DNA of 64,000 nt from the NCBI GenBank assembly GCA_965231925.1, contig OZ246894.1, positions 2,852,001 to 2,916,000 on the forward strand, given 5' to 3'. Of this stretch, positions 40,478 to 49,018 are shown in pieces. A model generated the notes under the pieces. It worked only from the letters and a program-made list of their open reading frames with translations, searched no databases and was not told the DNA's origin. The stretch's first letter is position 1. Each line of letters opens with the position of its first letter. A program made the translations under genes and the position numbers. Source of the stretch: Poriferisodalis sp965231925 (GTDB lineage Bacteria; Actinomycetota; Acidimicrobiia; Acidimicrobiales; Poriferisodalaceae).

Positions 40478-41134
40478 CTAAAGCATGAAGCGGCTGACCG
40501 TGGAGCTGGCCAGCCACATCTCGATGTCGCGAATGGCCTGCGTCATGGCTTGCCCGATCAGGTCCAGCTTGCGCACCTGCTCGATGCGCGGCGTCGCTTG
40601 TTCCAGCTCGGCCTTCGACAGCAGCTCGCCGAAAATCCCGCACGCATCGGTCAGCGCGATGATCACGACGTCACGCGGGCTGGGGATCTCGTCGCTGAAC
40701 AGCACGCCCATGATGCGCAGCTTCACCTCGCGCTCGGCCTTGCCGTCGACCATCGGGTAGCGGCGAGACCGGAACACCCACAGGTGACGGTCGTCCTTGC
40801 GCTCGAGGATTCCCTTGTCGACGAGGCGGGCGAATGCCTCCTCGCGAATGCCTTCGGCCCGGGCCGCCACGAACTCCACCCAGTAGCGCGAGTCGCTCTC
40901 TGACTGCTGGGCGGAGATCTGGGCCAGCGTGGGGTCCAGCAGGCCGTCGCCGATCGGCGTCGAGTCGATCAGCATGAGCTTCTCCAGATCGGTGTCGATC
41001 CGGTTCTCCATCGCCAGATCCATGAGCACCGAACCGGCGATCACCCGGTCGAGCGTGCGCTCAGGCACATGGATCAGCTTGCCGTCGTCGTCTCGCAGCA
41101 GCAGGAGCAGAATTTCTTCGGCGAATCTCAGCAT
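40478..41134 (-). CDS. GPP34 (GOLPH3-like) domain protein
   Basis: 218 residues from the ATG at 41134 (MLRFAEEILLLLLRDDDGKL), the typical GPP34 start. The rest follows the all-helical GPP34 pattern: TLDRVIAGSVLMDLAMENRIDTD, a central region with REEAFARLVDKGILERKDDR, and SPRDVVIIALTDACGIFGELL. Eukaryotic GOLPH3 binds PI4P and Golgi glycosyltransferases. The bacterial proteins are common in Actinobacteria but mostly uncharacterised; membrane-surface binding is an inference. The open frame upstream of 41134 crosses a tandem-repeat spacer and is not coding. Confidence 0.88.
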   Translation of the reverse strand: MLRFAEEILLLLLRDDDGKLIHVPERTLDRVIAGSVLMDLAMENRIDTDLEKLMLIDSTPIGDGLLDPTLAQISAQQSESDSRYWVEFVAARAEGIREEAFARLVDKGILERKDDRHLWVFRSRRYPMVDGKAEREVKLRIMGVLFSDEIPSPRDVVIIALTDACGIFGELLSKAELEQATPRIEQVRKLDLIGQAMTQAIRDIEMWLASSTVSRFML

Positions 41135-41244
41135 GGTTCCGAACCAACTCCCGTCATATCGGCAGCGCAGCAGCGCACGGGGCGGCCGCGGCATCGCAGC
41201 GTAGTTGGCGACGGCGCGATCCGGCCGCCGTCTCGTGGGTCTGC

Positions 41245-41299
41245 GGCACATGGTTCCAAGGCACACGGTTCTCCGGCACATGGTTCTAGGTCGCATGAG
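41245..41299 (+). repeat. 15-bp tandem repeat upstream of the GPP34 gene
   Basis: GGCACATGGTTCCAA, GGCACACGGTTCTCC and GGCACATGGTTCTAG follow one another at 15-bp spacing from 41245, with a degenerate fourth unit from 41290. Located in the 201-nt spacer between the GPP34 and DUF192 genes, which otherwise holds nothing recognised. Confidence 0.85.
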
Positions 41300-41335
41300 C
41301 CTGGGGGCCATGCGCCAACATCGCATGGCCCGGCG

Positions 41336-42136
41336 CTACTCGACGGTCACTTCAACCAACTCAGCATCGGCGAGGCCGATGTCGAAGGCTGGGCCAATCG
41401 GATGCTCGACAGCGAATCGATACGGGCCATCGGGGTGGTAGCGCTCGCAATCGCCCGATGCCGTCGGCGCCAGGCACGGCACCATGTCGGTCCCCGAGAC
41501 CACCGAACCGCCTGCGGTGACGAAGGTGATTCGCAGCGGCAGCGGCGTGTCACGCATCCAGAACGCGCCCGAAGTATCTCCTTCGAAGATGAAGACCATC
41601 GCGGCGTAGCCCCCGAGCGCTGCGAAGTCGGTCACGCCCATGAGGCCACGCTGCCGCGCGTGGGGGGTGTCAGCGATAATGACCGGCCACAGCTGCGTAC
41701 CTGCCGGCCCGGTCACGGCCAGCACCCCCTCGCGAAAGCCGTCGAGCGGCGTCGCCGCTGCCAATACGCGCCGGACGCTTGCGAGCGGGTCGGCACCAGT
41801 GGTCGCCGGAGCACGGGTCGTTGCCGGCGCACGGGTCGTCGCCGGAGGACTGGTCGTCGCCGATGTACCGACCGTTGCCGGCGCACCGGTGGTAACCGGT
41901 ACTCCTGTCGTTGCCAATGCACGAGTAGTCGCAGGGGATGTGTCACCACGCGGTGCCACAACAGCAGTCAAGAGCGGCGGCGCGACCGTTACGACGGTGG
42001 TCGCCGACACCGAAGCAGTGACTGCCGGGCCTGTCGGCGGCACAAGACCACCGCCGCGTGTTGACTCGTGTACCGCGCAGCCCGCCAGAACTGCCGCAAC
42101 GGTGATCAGCGCCGAGAGCCGGGGGAATTGCAGCAC
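41336..42136 (-). CDS. DUF192-domain lipoprotein
   Basis: 266 residues from a GTG at 42136. The signal peptide LQFPRLSALITVAAVLAGC ends in a lipobox (LAGC), so it is exported and lipid-anchored. A Thr/Ala/Pro-rich linker with APATTR-type repeats (about 35-105) leads to a DUF192 domain with ARQRGLMGVTDF, MVFIFEGDTSGAFWMRDTPLPL and a terminal GLADAELVEV. DUF192 function is unknown. The start codon is uncertain: no good Shine-Dalgarno is visible, and a TTG at 42157 is in frame. Confidence 0.8.
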   Translation of the reverse strand: MLQFPRLSALITVAAVLAGCAVHESTRGGGLVPPTGPAVTASVSATTVVTVAPPLLTAVVAPRGDTSPATTRALATTGVPVTTGAPATVGTSATTSPPATTRAPATTRAPATTGADPLASVRRVLAAATPLDGFREGVLAVTGPAGTQLWPVIIADTPHARQRGLMGVTDFAALGGYAAMVFIFEGDTSGAFWMRDTPLPLRITFVTAGGSVVSGTDMVPCLAPTASGDCERYHPDGPYRFAVEHPIGPAFDIGLADAELVEVTVE

Positions 42137-42216
42137 GGTGCCATTTTGTCGTGACAATTGAGCGTCGCCGACGCTGGCGCGGTGGCATTTGCCGCCGGGC
42201 GTGATGAGATGGGGCC

Positions 42217-45200
42217 GTGAGCAGCAACGCGGCCGCAACGGAACCGCAGTACACGCCGACGCGCACGGTCGACGACGAAGGGGCCGTGCCATTTGCCGAC
42301 TTCGCCATCGGGGAGTTCGCCGATCTGGTGGCGATGAGCCGGGAACTCGGTCGCACCGGCGACTGGGTTGTTCGAACACCGTTCGGGCTGTTCGTCCACG
42401 GCTACGACGAGGCCCGCTCGATCCTGCGCGATCCTGCATGGATCTCGATGCTCGCAGCCATCGCCATGCTCGACGGCACTGGGTTGGACCGCACCGGGTC
42501 TGGCCCCACTGAGCGAGATCGCGCCGGCGTTGACGGCACTGGGCGCGCAGCGGTGGACTTCAGCGCGTTCATGGCGCGAGCCCGCCGGGACGCGCCTGTT
42601 GGCCGCAGCGGCGAAGCCATGCGGGCCCGCCCCAACGTGCTGGCGGTCGAGGGCGACGACCACCGTCGCCTGCGAAGGCTCTTCGGTCGGGCCTTCACTC
42701 CCGCCGCTGCGGACCGGCTCCGTCCGTTCATGGCATCCCACGCAACGAGGCTGATCGAGCCGCTGGTGTCGAACGGCGGCGGCGAAGTCGTCTCGGAGCT
42801 GTGCGATCCGTATCCGGTGCCGGTCATCTGCCGGCTGCTCGGCGTGACCGACGACGACTGGGGCCAATTCGGCCGCTGGGCCGAGACGATCTTCGGACTC
42901 TTCGACGGCGACGCCGAGGCCGTGGTGGGCAGGCTCGGCGACATCGCGATCGCCCAAGCCGAGCTGGGCGCGTACGTCGTCGACCTAATCGAGCGTCGGC
43001 GCCTCGAACCCGCCGACGACCTGCTGACTGAGCTAATCGGCGTTTCCGACGAAGGCGACCGGCTGAGCGAGGACGAACTCATCGGCATGGTCGAGGCATT
43101 GCTGATTGCTGGCACCGACACCACGCGCAACCAGTTCGGCGCCACCCTGGCAGTCCTCGCTGACCGGCCGGAGCACTACGCGGCATTGCGCGCCGATCCC
43201 GACCGGATTCCGGCGTACGTGGAGGAATCGCTGCGCTACATCGGGGCCGTGCGCACCGCGATGCGCGTCACCACCGCCGACGTCGTCGTGAACGATCTGC
43301 TGTTCCCGGCTGGCACGGTGGTCATGATCGGCCTGCACGCCGCCAGCCTGAGCGGGGGATGCCCGGTTCACGCGGCAACGACCAGCGACGACAGCCACGC
43401 AGAGCCCGAGCGGGTCGGCTTCGACCCCTACGAGTTCGATCCTGCAGTCCCCCGCGAGCACCCGCATCTCGCATTCGGCAGCGGCGCACACCACTGTCTC
43501 GGCGCCTTTCTGGCCCGGGCGGAGCTGGCTGAGGCGCTGCGTGTGTTCGTCGACCGGGTCGAGAGCTTCGAGCTGAGCGAACCCGTGCAATGGAAGCCGC
43601 TCTCCTTGGGGATCTGGGGTCCGTCGCGCATGCACCTGCGGCTGAACGCCCCGCCGCTGTCGTCCCGCGTGCCCGCAGGAACACTGCCGCCTGCCAACGC
43701 ACCAATCGATCTCGGGACCTCAGCTGAGCGAGACCGCTACCTGGCTGAGATCGCGTCCTTGCGCCGGGCGATCCACGCCAGCGTCCCCGAGCTGATCGCA
43801 CGCCCGCGATTCCCTCCGCTGTTTCGACTCGTCAGCACTGCGGCTCGCATCGGCTGGGCCGTCTACGCGGGGCGCCTGCTGGACCGGCGGCTCGGTCCCG
43901 ACGAGCGGCGTGAGCAGACCTATCGGCGCCTGCGGCTGGCTGCCACCAAGCTCGGCCCTGCCTACATCAAGCTGGCCCAGCTCATCGCGGCGGGCGAGGG
44001 CGTATTCCCCGATGCGCTCGTGGCCGAATGCCGGCTGTGCCGCGACCAGGTGCCCGCCGAGTCGTGGCCGGCGATCCGTGCGGTCGTCGAGGCTGAACTC
44101 GGTCCACTCGACGAGCGCTTCTCGCGCTTCGACAGCGAAGCGACCGCAGCGGCCTCCATCGCCCAAGTGCACGCCGGTCGTCTTCCCGACGGCACGCGGG
44201 TCATGGTCAAAGTGCAGCGGCCGGGCATCCGCGGGCGTGTCGAGCGCGACCTGGCGGTGCTGGCGTGGATCGCCCCGAAGCTGGTGGGTCGCATACCGAT
44301 CACTGCACTGGCCAACCCGCCGTCGCTCGTGGAACTGTTCGCCGAGACGATCACCGAGGAGCTGGACTTCCGGGTCGAAGTGGCGAACCTCTTCGAGGTG
44401 GACCGCGCGCTGCGCGCGACGACGACGGGACGCTGGCAGGTGCCCGAACCGGTCCTCGACGCGATCACCGAGCGGGTGATCGTGATGAGCCCTGTCGCCG
44501 GACGCCCGCTGAGCGAGCTCCAGCCCACTGATCTTGCCGACGGCGAGGCGGCGGCCATCTTCCGCCAGATGAACGATGCGCTGCTTCACGGCGCATGCAT
44601 GACGGGCGTCTTCCACGGCGACTTCCACGCCGGGAACGTCTTCATCGACACCGAAGGGACCCCTCCAGGCCAGCCGCCGGTGATCGGCCTGGTCGACTTC
44701 GGCATCACCGGCCGGCTCGAGGGACCCAAGCGTGTCGCGTTCCTGCGTTACGTCGTCGGGCTGCTGACCGGCGACTTGGAGTCGCAGATCTCCGGGATGA
44801 TCGACCTCGGCGCGTTCGGCCCCGGCAGCAATCCCGAACAGGTCATCGCAGACCTGCGCCTCGATCGACCCGGTTTCGATCCGCTGGAGCTGAGCGAAGA
44901 CGAGTTCACTGCAGAATTCCGGGCACTGATCTCGGGGCTGCTGGCAAACGGCGCGCGCATCCCCAAAGAGCTGATGCTGTTCATCAAGAACTTTGCGTAC
45001 CTGTGCTCGGTGACCGGCGAGCTGGAGCCCGACATGGAAGTGCTGGCCCAGTTCGAGCGCATCGCCTCGTCGTTCTTCGCACGCAACGGGGTTCGCATGG
45101 CCACCGAGATCGGCTTCTCGCCGTCCCCCGACGCCGTCGACAAGCGCGTCATCCGCCAAGCCATGGGTATCTCCCCCCGGCACGAGCGGGTCACGTGGCG

Positions 45201-45255
45201 ACTCATCCGCGGGCGTCGCGAGAACCTGAAGTCTCGGGTGGGCAACGCCGACTGA
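42217..45255 (+). CDS. Fusion of cytochrome P450 and ABC1/UbiB-type atypical kinase
   Basis: 1012 residues in one uninterrupted frame. Residues about 20-480 are a P450: I-helix AGTDTTRN (298-305), ExxR (Glu337, Arg340) and heme loop FGSGAHHCLG with Cys427. Residues about 560-1000 are an ABC1/ADCK/UbiB kinase: KLGPAYIKLAQ (near 580), the Ala-rich loop ATAAASIAQVHAG (about 643), VKVQRPG, ITEELDFRVE, catalytic FHGDFHAGN (about 800) and VDFGITG (about 825). Both halves keep their key residues. UbiB-type proteins support lipid-quinone metabolism, so a lipid or isoprenoid oxidation role is possible but inferred. Residues 85-115 hold a low-complexity insert (DGTG repeats). The start is a GTG. Confidence 0.93.
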   Translation: MSSNAAATEPQYTPTRTVDDEGAVPFADFAIGEFADLVAMSRELGRTGDWVVRTPFGLFVHGYDEARSILRDPAWISMLAAIAMLDGTGLDRTGSGPTERDRAGVDGTGRAAVDFSAFMARARRDAPVGRSGEAMRARPNVLAVEGDDHRRLRRLFGRAFTPAAADRLRPFMASHATRLIEPLVSNGGGEVVSELCDPYPVPVICRLLGVTDDDWGQFGRWAETIFGLFDGDAEAVVGRLGDIAIAQAELGAYVVDLIERRRLEPADDLLTELIGVSDEGDRLSEDELIGMVEALLIAGTDTTRNQFGATLAVLADRPEHYAALRADPDRIPAYVEESLRYIGAVRTAMRVTTADVVVNDLLFPAGTVVMIGLHAASLSGGCPVHAATTSDDSHAEPERVGFDPYEFDPAVPREHPHLAFGSGAHHCLGAFLARAELAEALRVFVDRVESFELSEPVQWKPLSLGIWGPSRMHLRLNAPPLSSRVPAGTLPPANAPIDLGTSAERDRYLAEIASLRRAIHASVPELIARPRFPPLFRLVSTAARIGWAVYAGRLLDRRLGPDERREQTYRRLRLAATKLGPAYIKLAQLIAAGEGVFPDALVAECRLCRDQVPAESWPAIRAVVEAELGPLDERFSRFDSEATAAASIAQVHAGRLPDGTRVMVKVQRPGIRGRVERDLAVLAWIAPKLVGRIPITALANPPSLVELFAETITEELDFRVEVANLFEVDRALRATTTGRWQVPEPVLDAITERVIVMSPVAGRPLSELQPTDLADGEAAAIFRQMNDALLHGACMTGVFHGDFHAGNVFIDTEGTPPGQPPVIGLVDFGITGRLEGPKRVAFLRYVVGLLTGDLESQISGMIDLGAFGPGSNPEQVIADLRLDRPGFDPLELSEDEFTAEFRALISGLLANGARIPKELMLFIKNFAYLCSVTGELEPDMEVLAQFERIASSFFARNGVRMATEIGFSPSPDAVDKRVIRQAMGISPRHERVTWRLIRGRRENLKSRVGNAD

Positions 45256-45377
45256 GCAACGCCGTTCAGCCGACCTGCTGTGCGCGGATAGGGCATGATC
45301 TGAGCCGCATCGCAGGTTGGGCCTCGATGCGGGGACCCGGCGGGGATGTCGGTGTCAGCGCGAGAGCGGGAGGAACC

Positions 45378-46244
45378 ATGGCAGCAGAAGGTGCAGCGCC
45401 GCATGGAGCGGCGTCAGGCGGTACAGCCGGCCGCATGGCGGGCAAGGTGGCCGTCATCACCGGCGGGGCGTCGGGGATCGGGCGGGCCTGCGGGCTCCGT
45501 TTCGCTGCCGAGGGCGCGTCGATCGTGGTGGCCGACCTCAACCCCGATCGCGCGGCGAACGTCGTCTCCGAGATCAACGAGCTGGGCCGCGATGCGGTGG
45601 CGGTGCAGGTGGACACCTCCGATCAGGAACAGAACGACGCCATGGCCGATGCTGCGGTGGATGCCTTTGGGCGCATCGACGCATGCGTGGCCGCCGCGGG
45701 CATCTCCCATTCGGGCTACGTGAGCCGGGAGATCGAGGAGCAGGCCGGACAGGACCGCTTTGACCGCGGCGACTTGTACTTCATCGACAAGTCGCTCGAA
45801 TCGTGGCAGCGAGTGCTCGACGTCAACTTGACCGGCGTGATGCTCACCAACCAAGCCGTCGCTCGCAAGATGAAGGACAACGGCGGCGGGGCCATCGTCA
45901 ATATCTCCTCGATCGCCGGCACCAATGTGCTCAAGGGCAGCTCCGACTACTGCGTGTCGAAGGCCGGCGTGTGGATGCTGACACGTTGCGCCGCCCTGGA
46001 GCTCAGCCGCTACGGCATCCGCGTCAACGCCGTGGGACCCGGCTACATCCAGACATCCATGAGCGGTGCGGTGCTGGGCAACGAACGGTGGGTGCAAGAG
46101 CGTGAGCGCGAAACACCGCTGGGACGCCTCGGCGAGCCGAATGACATCGCCAATGCGTGCCTGTATCTGTGCAGCGACGACGCCAGCTTCGTGACCGGCG
46201 AGATCATCTTCCCCGACGGCGGCGTCATGGCCGCGGGACGCTGA
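45378..46244 (+). CDS. Short-chain dehydrogenase/reductase
   Basis: 288 residues from the ATG at 45378 with GGGAGGA upstream. A classical SDR: TGGASGIG cofactor loop (about 30-37), Asp at the end of the second strand favouring NAD(H), NISSIAG, and the catalytic YCVSK (Tyr/Lys). GLFAAGxx is replaced by an insert of about 20 residues (EIEEQAGQDRFDRGDLYF) before the LESWQRVLDVNLTG helix. The first 18 residues, with PHGAASGG, come from a family B DNA repeat; the core fold begins at MAGKVAVITGG. Probably co-transcribed with the next gene. Confidence 0.92.
   Translation: MAAEGAAPHGAASGGTAGRMAGKVAVITGGASGIGRACGLRFAAEGASIVVADLNPDRAANVVSEINELGRDAVAVQVDTSDQEQNDAMADAAVDAFGRIDACVAAAGISHSGYVSREIEEQAGQDRFDRGDLYFIDKSLESWQRVLDVNLTGVMLTNQAVARKMKDNGGGAIVNISSIAGTNVLKGSSDYCVSKAGVWMLTRCAALELSRYGIRVNAVGPGYIQTSMSGAVLGNERWVQERERETPLGRLGEPNDIANACLYLCSDDASFVTGEIIFPDGGVMAAGR
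45393..45418 (+). repeat. Family B palindromic repeat in the SDR 5' end
   Basis: GCAGCGCCGCATGGAGCGGC followed by GTCAGG, one copy, in the same frame as in GltB (APHGAASGG). Confidence 0.85.
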
Positions 46245-46255
46245 GAGTCGACACG

Positions 46256-47176
46256 ATGAGCGTGCTGGTCGCCGTCGAACCCGACTGCTGGCGGCGCCCC
46301 GTGCTTGCCGAGGCAGTGGCACGGGGCGGGGGCACGGTGAGCGCTCCAGATGGGGCATCGGCGCTCGTGTGGGCCGAGCCCACCCAGGCGCACGTGATCG
46401 CGGAGATGGTCGACGCCAATCCCGGCATCGAGTGGGTGCAGCTTCCCTACGCGGGCATCGAACCCGTGGTCGACATCGTGACCGCCCGGCCCGCCATCGA
46501 GTGGTACTGCGGCAAGGGCGTGTACGCGGAGCCCGTCGCCGAACACGCGCTGATGCTGGCGCTGGCCGGCATGCGGGGCATGGCCGCCTATGGCAGAGCG
46601 AGGCAGTGGAGCGCGCCCCAGGGCCGGAACCTGCTCGGCGCCTCGGTCACGATCCTGGGCGGCGGCGGCATCACCGACTCGCTGCTGCGCCTGCTTGCAC
46701 CGTTCCACTGCGAGGTGACGGTGCTGCGCAACCGGCCCCAGCCGATGGACGGCGCCTCGCGAGTGTTCGGGCCTACCGCACTGGCCGATGTCTTGGGGGG
46801 CACCGACGTGCTGGTGCTGGCGCTGGCGCTCACCCCCGATACCGCCGGGATCATCGGCGCTGCCGAACTGGCAGCCCTGCCCGAGCACGCCTGGGTCGTG
46901 AACGTGGCCCGAGGCGGCCACATCGTCACCGACGACCTGGTGGAAGCGCTGCGGGCCGACCAGATCGGCGGCGCAGCGCTCGACGTGACCGACCCCGAAC
47001 CGCTGCCCGACGGTCATCCGCTGTGGCGCCTGCCGAACTGCCTCATCACACCCCATATCGGCAACACCCCCGAGATGGGTCTGATGCTGCTGGCTGAGCG
47101 AGTGGCCGTCAATGTGGCCCACAAGATTGCCGGCGAACCACTGATCGGCCCGGTGTATCTGGACCTGGGCTACTGA
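46256..47176 (+). CDS. D-isomer-specific 2-hydroxyacid dehydrogenase family protein
   Basis: 306 residues, 11 nt after the SDR. The NAD-binding domain is present (ASVTILGGGGITDSLLRLL, with GGGG replacing the usual GxGxxG; VNVARGGHIVTDDLVEAL; DVTDPEPLP; PHIGNTPEM). The catalytic triad Arg (NVARG), Glu (DPEP) and His (TPHIGN) is kept. The substrate-binding half is short. The SDR neighbour suggests a shared oxidation pathway; substrate unknown. Confidence 0.88.
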   Translation: MSVLVAVEPDCWRRPVLAEAVARGGGTVSAPDGASALVWAEPTQAHVIAEMVDANPGIEWVQLPYAGIEPVVDIVTARPAIEWYCGKGVYAEPVAEHALMLALAGMRGMAAYGRARQWSAPQGRNLLGASVTILGGGGITDSLLRLLAPFHCEVTVLRNRPQPMDGASRVFGPTALADVLGGTDVLVLALALTPDTAGIIGAAELAALPEHAWVVNVARGGHIVTDDLVEALRADQIGGAALDVTDPEPLPDGHPLWRLPNCLITPHIGNTPEMGLMLLAERVAVNVAHKIAGEPLIGPVYLDLGY

Positions 47177-47197
47177 TCTGCTCAGACATGGCCCAGG

Positions 47198-47223
47198 GCG
47201 CATGGGAGCGGCGCCTCCATGCC
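47198..47223. terminator. Hairpin between convergent genes, family B-like
   Basis: GCATGGGAG paired with CTCCATGC (one bulge) around a CGGCGC-type loop, in the 48-nt gap between the dehydrogenase and Fic stops. Its sequence GCGCATGGGAGCGGCGCC resembles the family B core, so this repeat may serve as a terminator. Confidence 0.4.
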
Positions 47224-47224
47224 T

Positions 47225-48787
47225 CTAACCGGCCCGAGTCGCCTCGACGCGTTCTGCCAAGAACTCTGCGAACGGCTCGATCGTCTGGTCCAGGCTCGCA
47301 GCTTCGAGAGCATCCATGTACTTCTTCCGGTCTGCGACACGTACGGAGGTCCACGGGTAGCCACCCGACGCGAGCATGATGTTCATAATGAAACGGGCCA
47401 TGCGGCCGTTGCCGTCTGCGTAGGGATGAATAAACCCGAACAAGAAGTGTCCGAGCACTGCTCGTACGGCTGGCTCTTCGTCCTCGTCCATCAATTCGAA
47501 TAGCTCCCTCATGGCGCCCGGCACCGCCTCCCATCGCATCGGCACATGACGCGAGCCTCGGAGATATGTCGGATGCCTTCGATATCCGCTGAGGCCGCCC
47601 GGCGTGACGAGCCCGATGTCCACCGACGGCCCGAACAGTTCCCGGTACCAGTCCTGATGCCGGTCGCGCACAAGTCGCGCTGCATTGGCACCTGACAGGA
47701 CCTCTGCCACGGCGGCACGGACCTGCTGGAACGCTTGCCAATAGCCGCGCGCTGCCATCGCGTCCCGAGCCGAAGTGTCGCTGGGATTCGAGTGCGGGCT
47801 CCATGTTCCGACGCGGACTCGCTCAATGAGCTCGGTCGAAACCCGATAACCCTCGATTGACAACGAGTGGTAGGCGTCGAGCCGGTACTGGTCGTCGACG
47901 ACACCCAGGTAGTCACCCGTGTCGGCCGGCAGCCCGCTTGCTTGCGGCATGATCGCAATGACGGCATCCCGAAGGCTCTCCCAGATCACCCGAATCCGGA
48001 GTGCAGCCGGATGCTCGGCTGGTCTGTTCAATCGGACTGGCGTGGTGTCTTGCCAGGGGCAGACTTCGCGCACGTCGAATCCGGCGCTCCTCATCCCACC
48101 GATCACATCGTCAGCGACATTCTCACGGCCGATTGACCTGAAGGACCCAGCCAACCTCCCAGCGATCGTCGTGTGCGCACCATCAAGAAGCCGCCTCAAG
48201 AGATGATGATGGTCGTCCATTTGTGCCAGCACCGTGGTCACGGCGATGCGCTGGGTCCTGAACAATTGCGCCGACGAACCGATGAGCGCCGCCGACGGGG
48301 TCAGCACTCGCAGCCCGTCCCTGTTGGCGGCCACATCGTCTGGGTTGATCTCTCGCGTAAGTTTCAGGTCGAGTAGCGACGTGTTGTACGGCAGCCCGAC
48401 AACGTGGTTGCCAGCGATAGGTGAGCAAACGACGACCTGTGTGGGAATTGCACTAGCGCTGGCATGTTGCAGGAGCGAGGCCTCTGCGGAGAGGTGCCAT
48501 GAATCGCCGAATCGGTATGCGCATCGGCTGACGCAGAACTCCCAAAAGCACCCGTACCATCCCGTTGCGTTGTCAGGCGAGTCGGCCGGGTTCGTGACGA
48601 AGATCCATCCCTTGGTGGCACGCCGCAGGAAACCGCTGCGCATCAGGCGTTCACGATGAGTGCGCGACAATTCTGCTGAGCGCAGCACACGCCGCTCGCC
48701 TTGAACTCGCTGCAACTCCTCCATCGAAGCTGCCAGTTTCTCGTTGGGACTAGGCACGATTCCTCGGGGCTTGTGCGAGATCGTCAC
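47225..48787 (-). CDS. Fic-domain protein with N-terminal winged-helix-like region
   Basis: 520 residues. The Fic motif HPYADGNGRMAR (about 451-462) keeps the catalytic His and nucleotide-binding residues, so it should transfer AMP (or a related group) to protein side chains. An upstream SLSIEG (about 305-310) fits the [S/T]xxxE[G/N] autoinhibitory helix of class II Fic proteins, so it regulates itself. Residues 15-65 (VLRSAELSRTHRERLMRSGFLRRATKGWIFV) look like the winged helix of AbiEi-type antitoxins and may bind DNA. Base composition is less GC-rich than its neighbours, and no partner gene is adjacent. The start is a GTG without a strong Shine-Dalgarno. Confidence 0.9.
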   Translation of the reverse strand: MTISHKPRGIVPSPNEKLAASMEELQRVQGERRVLRSAELSRTHRERLMRSGFLRRATKGWIFVTNPADSPDNATGWYGCFWEFCVSRCAYRFGDSWHLSAEASLLQHASASAIPTQVVVCSPIAGNHVVGLPYNTSLLDLKLTREINPDDVAANRDGLRVLTPSAALIGSSAQLFRTQRIAVTTVLAQMDDHHHLLRRLLDGAHTTIAGRLAGSFRSIGRENVADDVIGGMRSAGFDVREVCPWQDTTPVRLNRPAEHPAALRIRVIWESLRDAVIAIMPQASGLPADTGDYLGVVDDQYRLDAYHSLSIEGYRVSTELIERVRVGTWSPHSNPSDTSARDAMAARGYWQAFQQVRAAVAEVLSGANAARLVRDRHQDWYRELFGPSVDIGLVTPGGLSGYRRHPTYLRGSRHVPMRWEAVPGAMRELFELMDEDEEPAVRAVLGHFLFGFIHPYADGNGRMARFIMNIMLASGGYPWTSVRVADRKKYMDALEAASLDQTIEPFAEFLAERVEATRAG

Positions 48788-48820
48788 GCTCGCGGCGCAG
48801 GCCGCGGGGCCTGTGCTGCA

Positions 48821-48856
48821 ACTAGCGTATTATGTTGTGCGCTGACTAGCGCATTA
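48821..48856 (-). promoter_or_regulatory. Direct repeat upstream of the Fic gene, possible operator
   Basis: On the minus strand TAATGCGCTAGT and TAATACGCTAGT lie 24 bp apart, 34-69 nt before the Fic start; the second overlaps a CATAAT that could be the -10. A two-and-a-bit helical-turn spacing fits a dimeric repressor, perhaps the Fic protein's own winged helix. The rest of the 231-nt spacer (48788-49018) shows no gene. Confidence 0.45.
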
Positions 48857-49018
48857 CGCGCAGCGGGTAACTCGAGCCAATGCATACGCGAGGAAGCGAT
48901 CAACGCTCCTGAGTGGGTCGTCGAACGAAGCACTGCCGGCTAGGACCCGACACCGCAGCGGCCCCATGTCGATCTCGATGGCCTGCACGGTGACGGGACT
49001 CTGTGCGACGTCGGCTTG

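Noticed and set aside
41336..42439. Longer start for the DUF192 lipoprotein at 42439
   Set aside because: The extension overlaps the divergent P450-kinase gene; the GTG at 42136 places the signal peptide and lipobox correctly.
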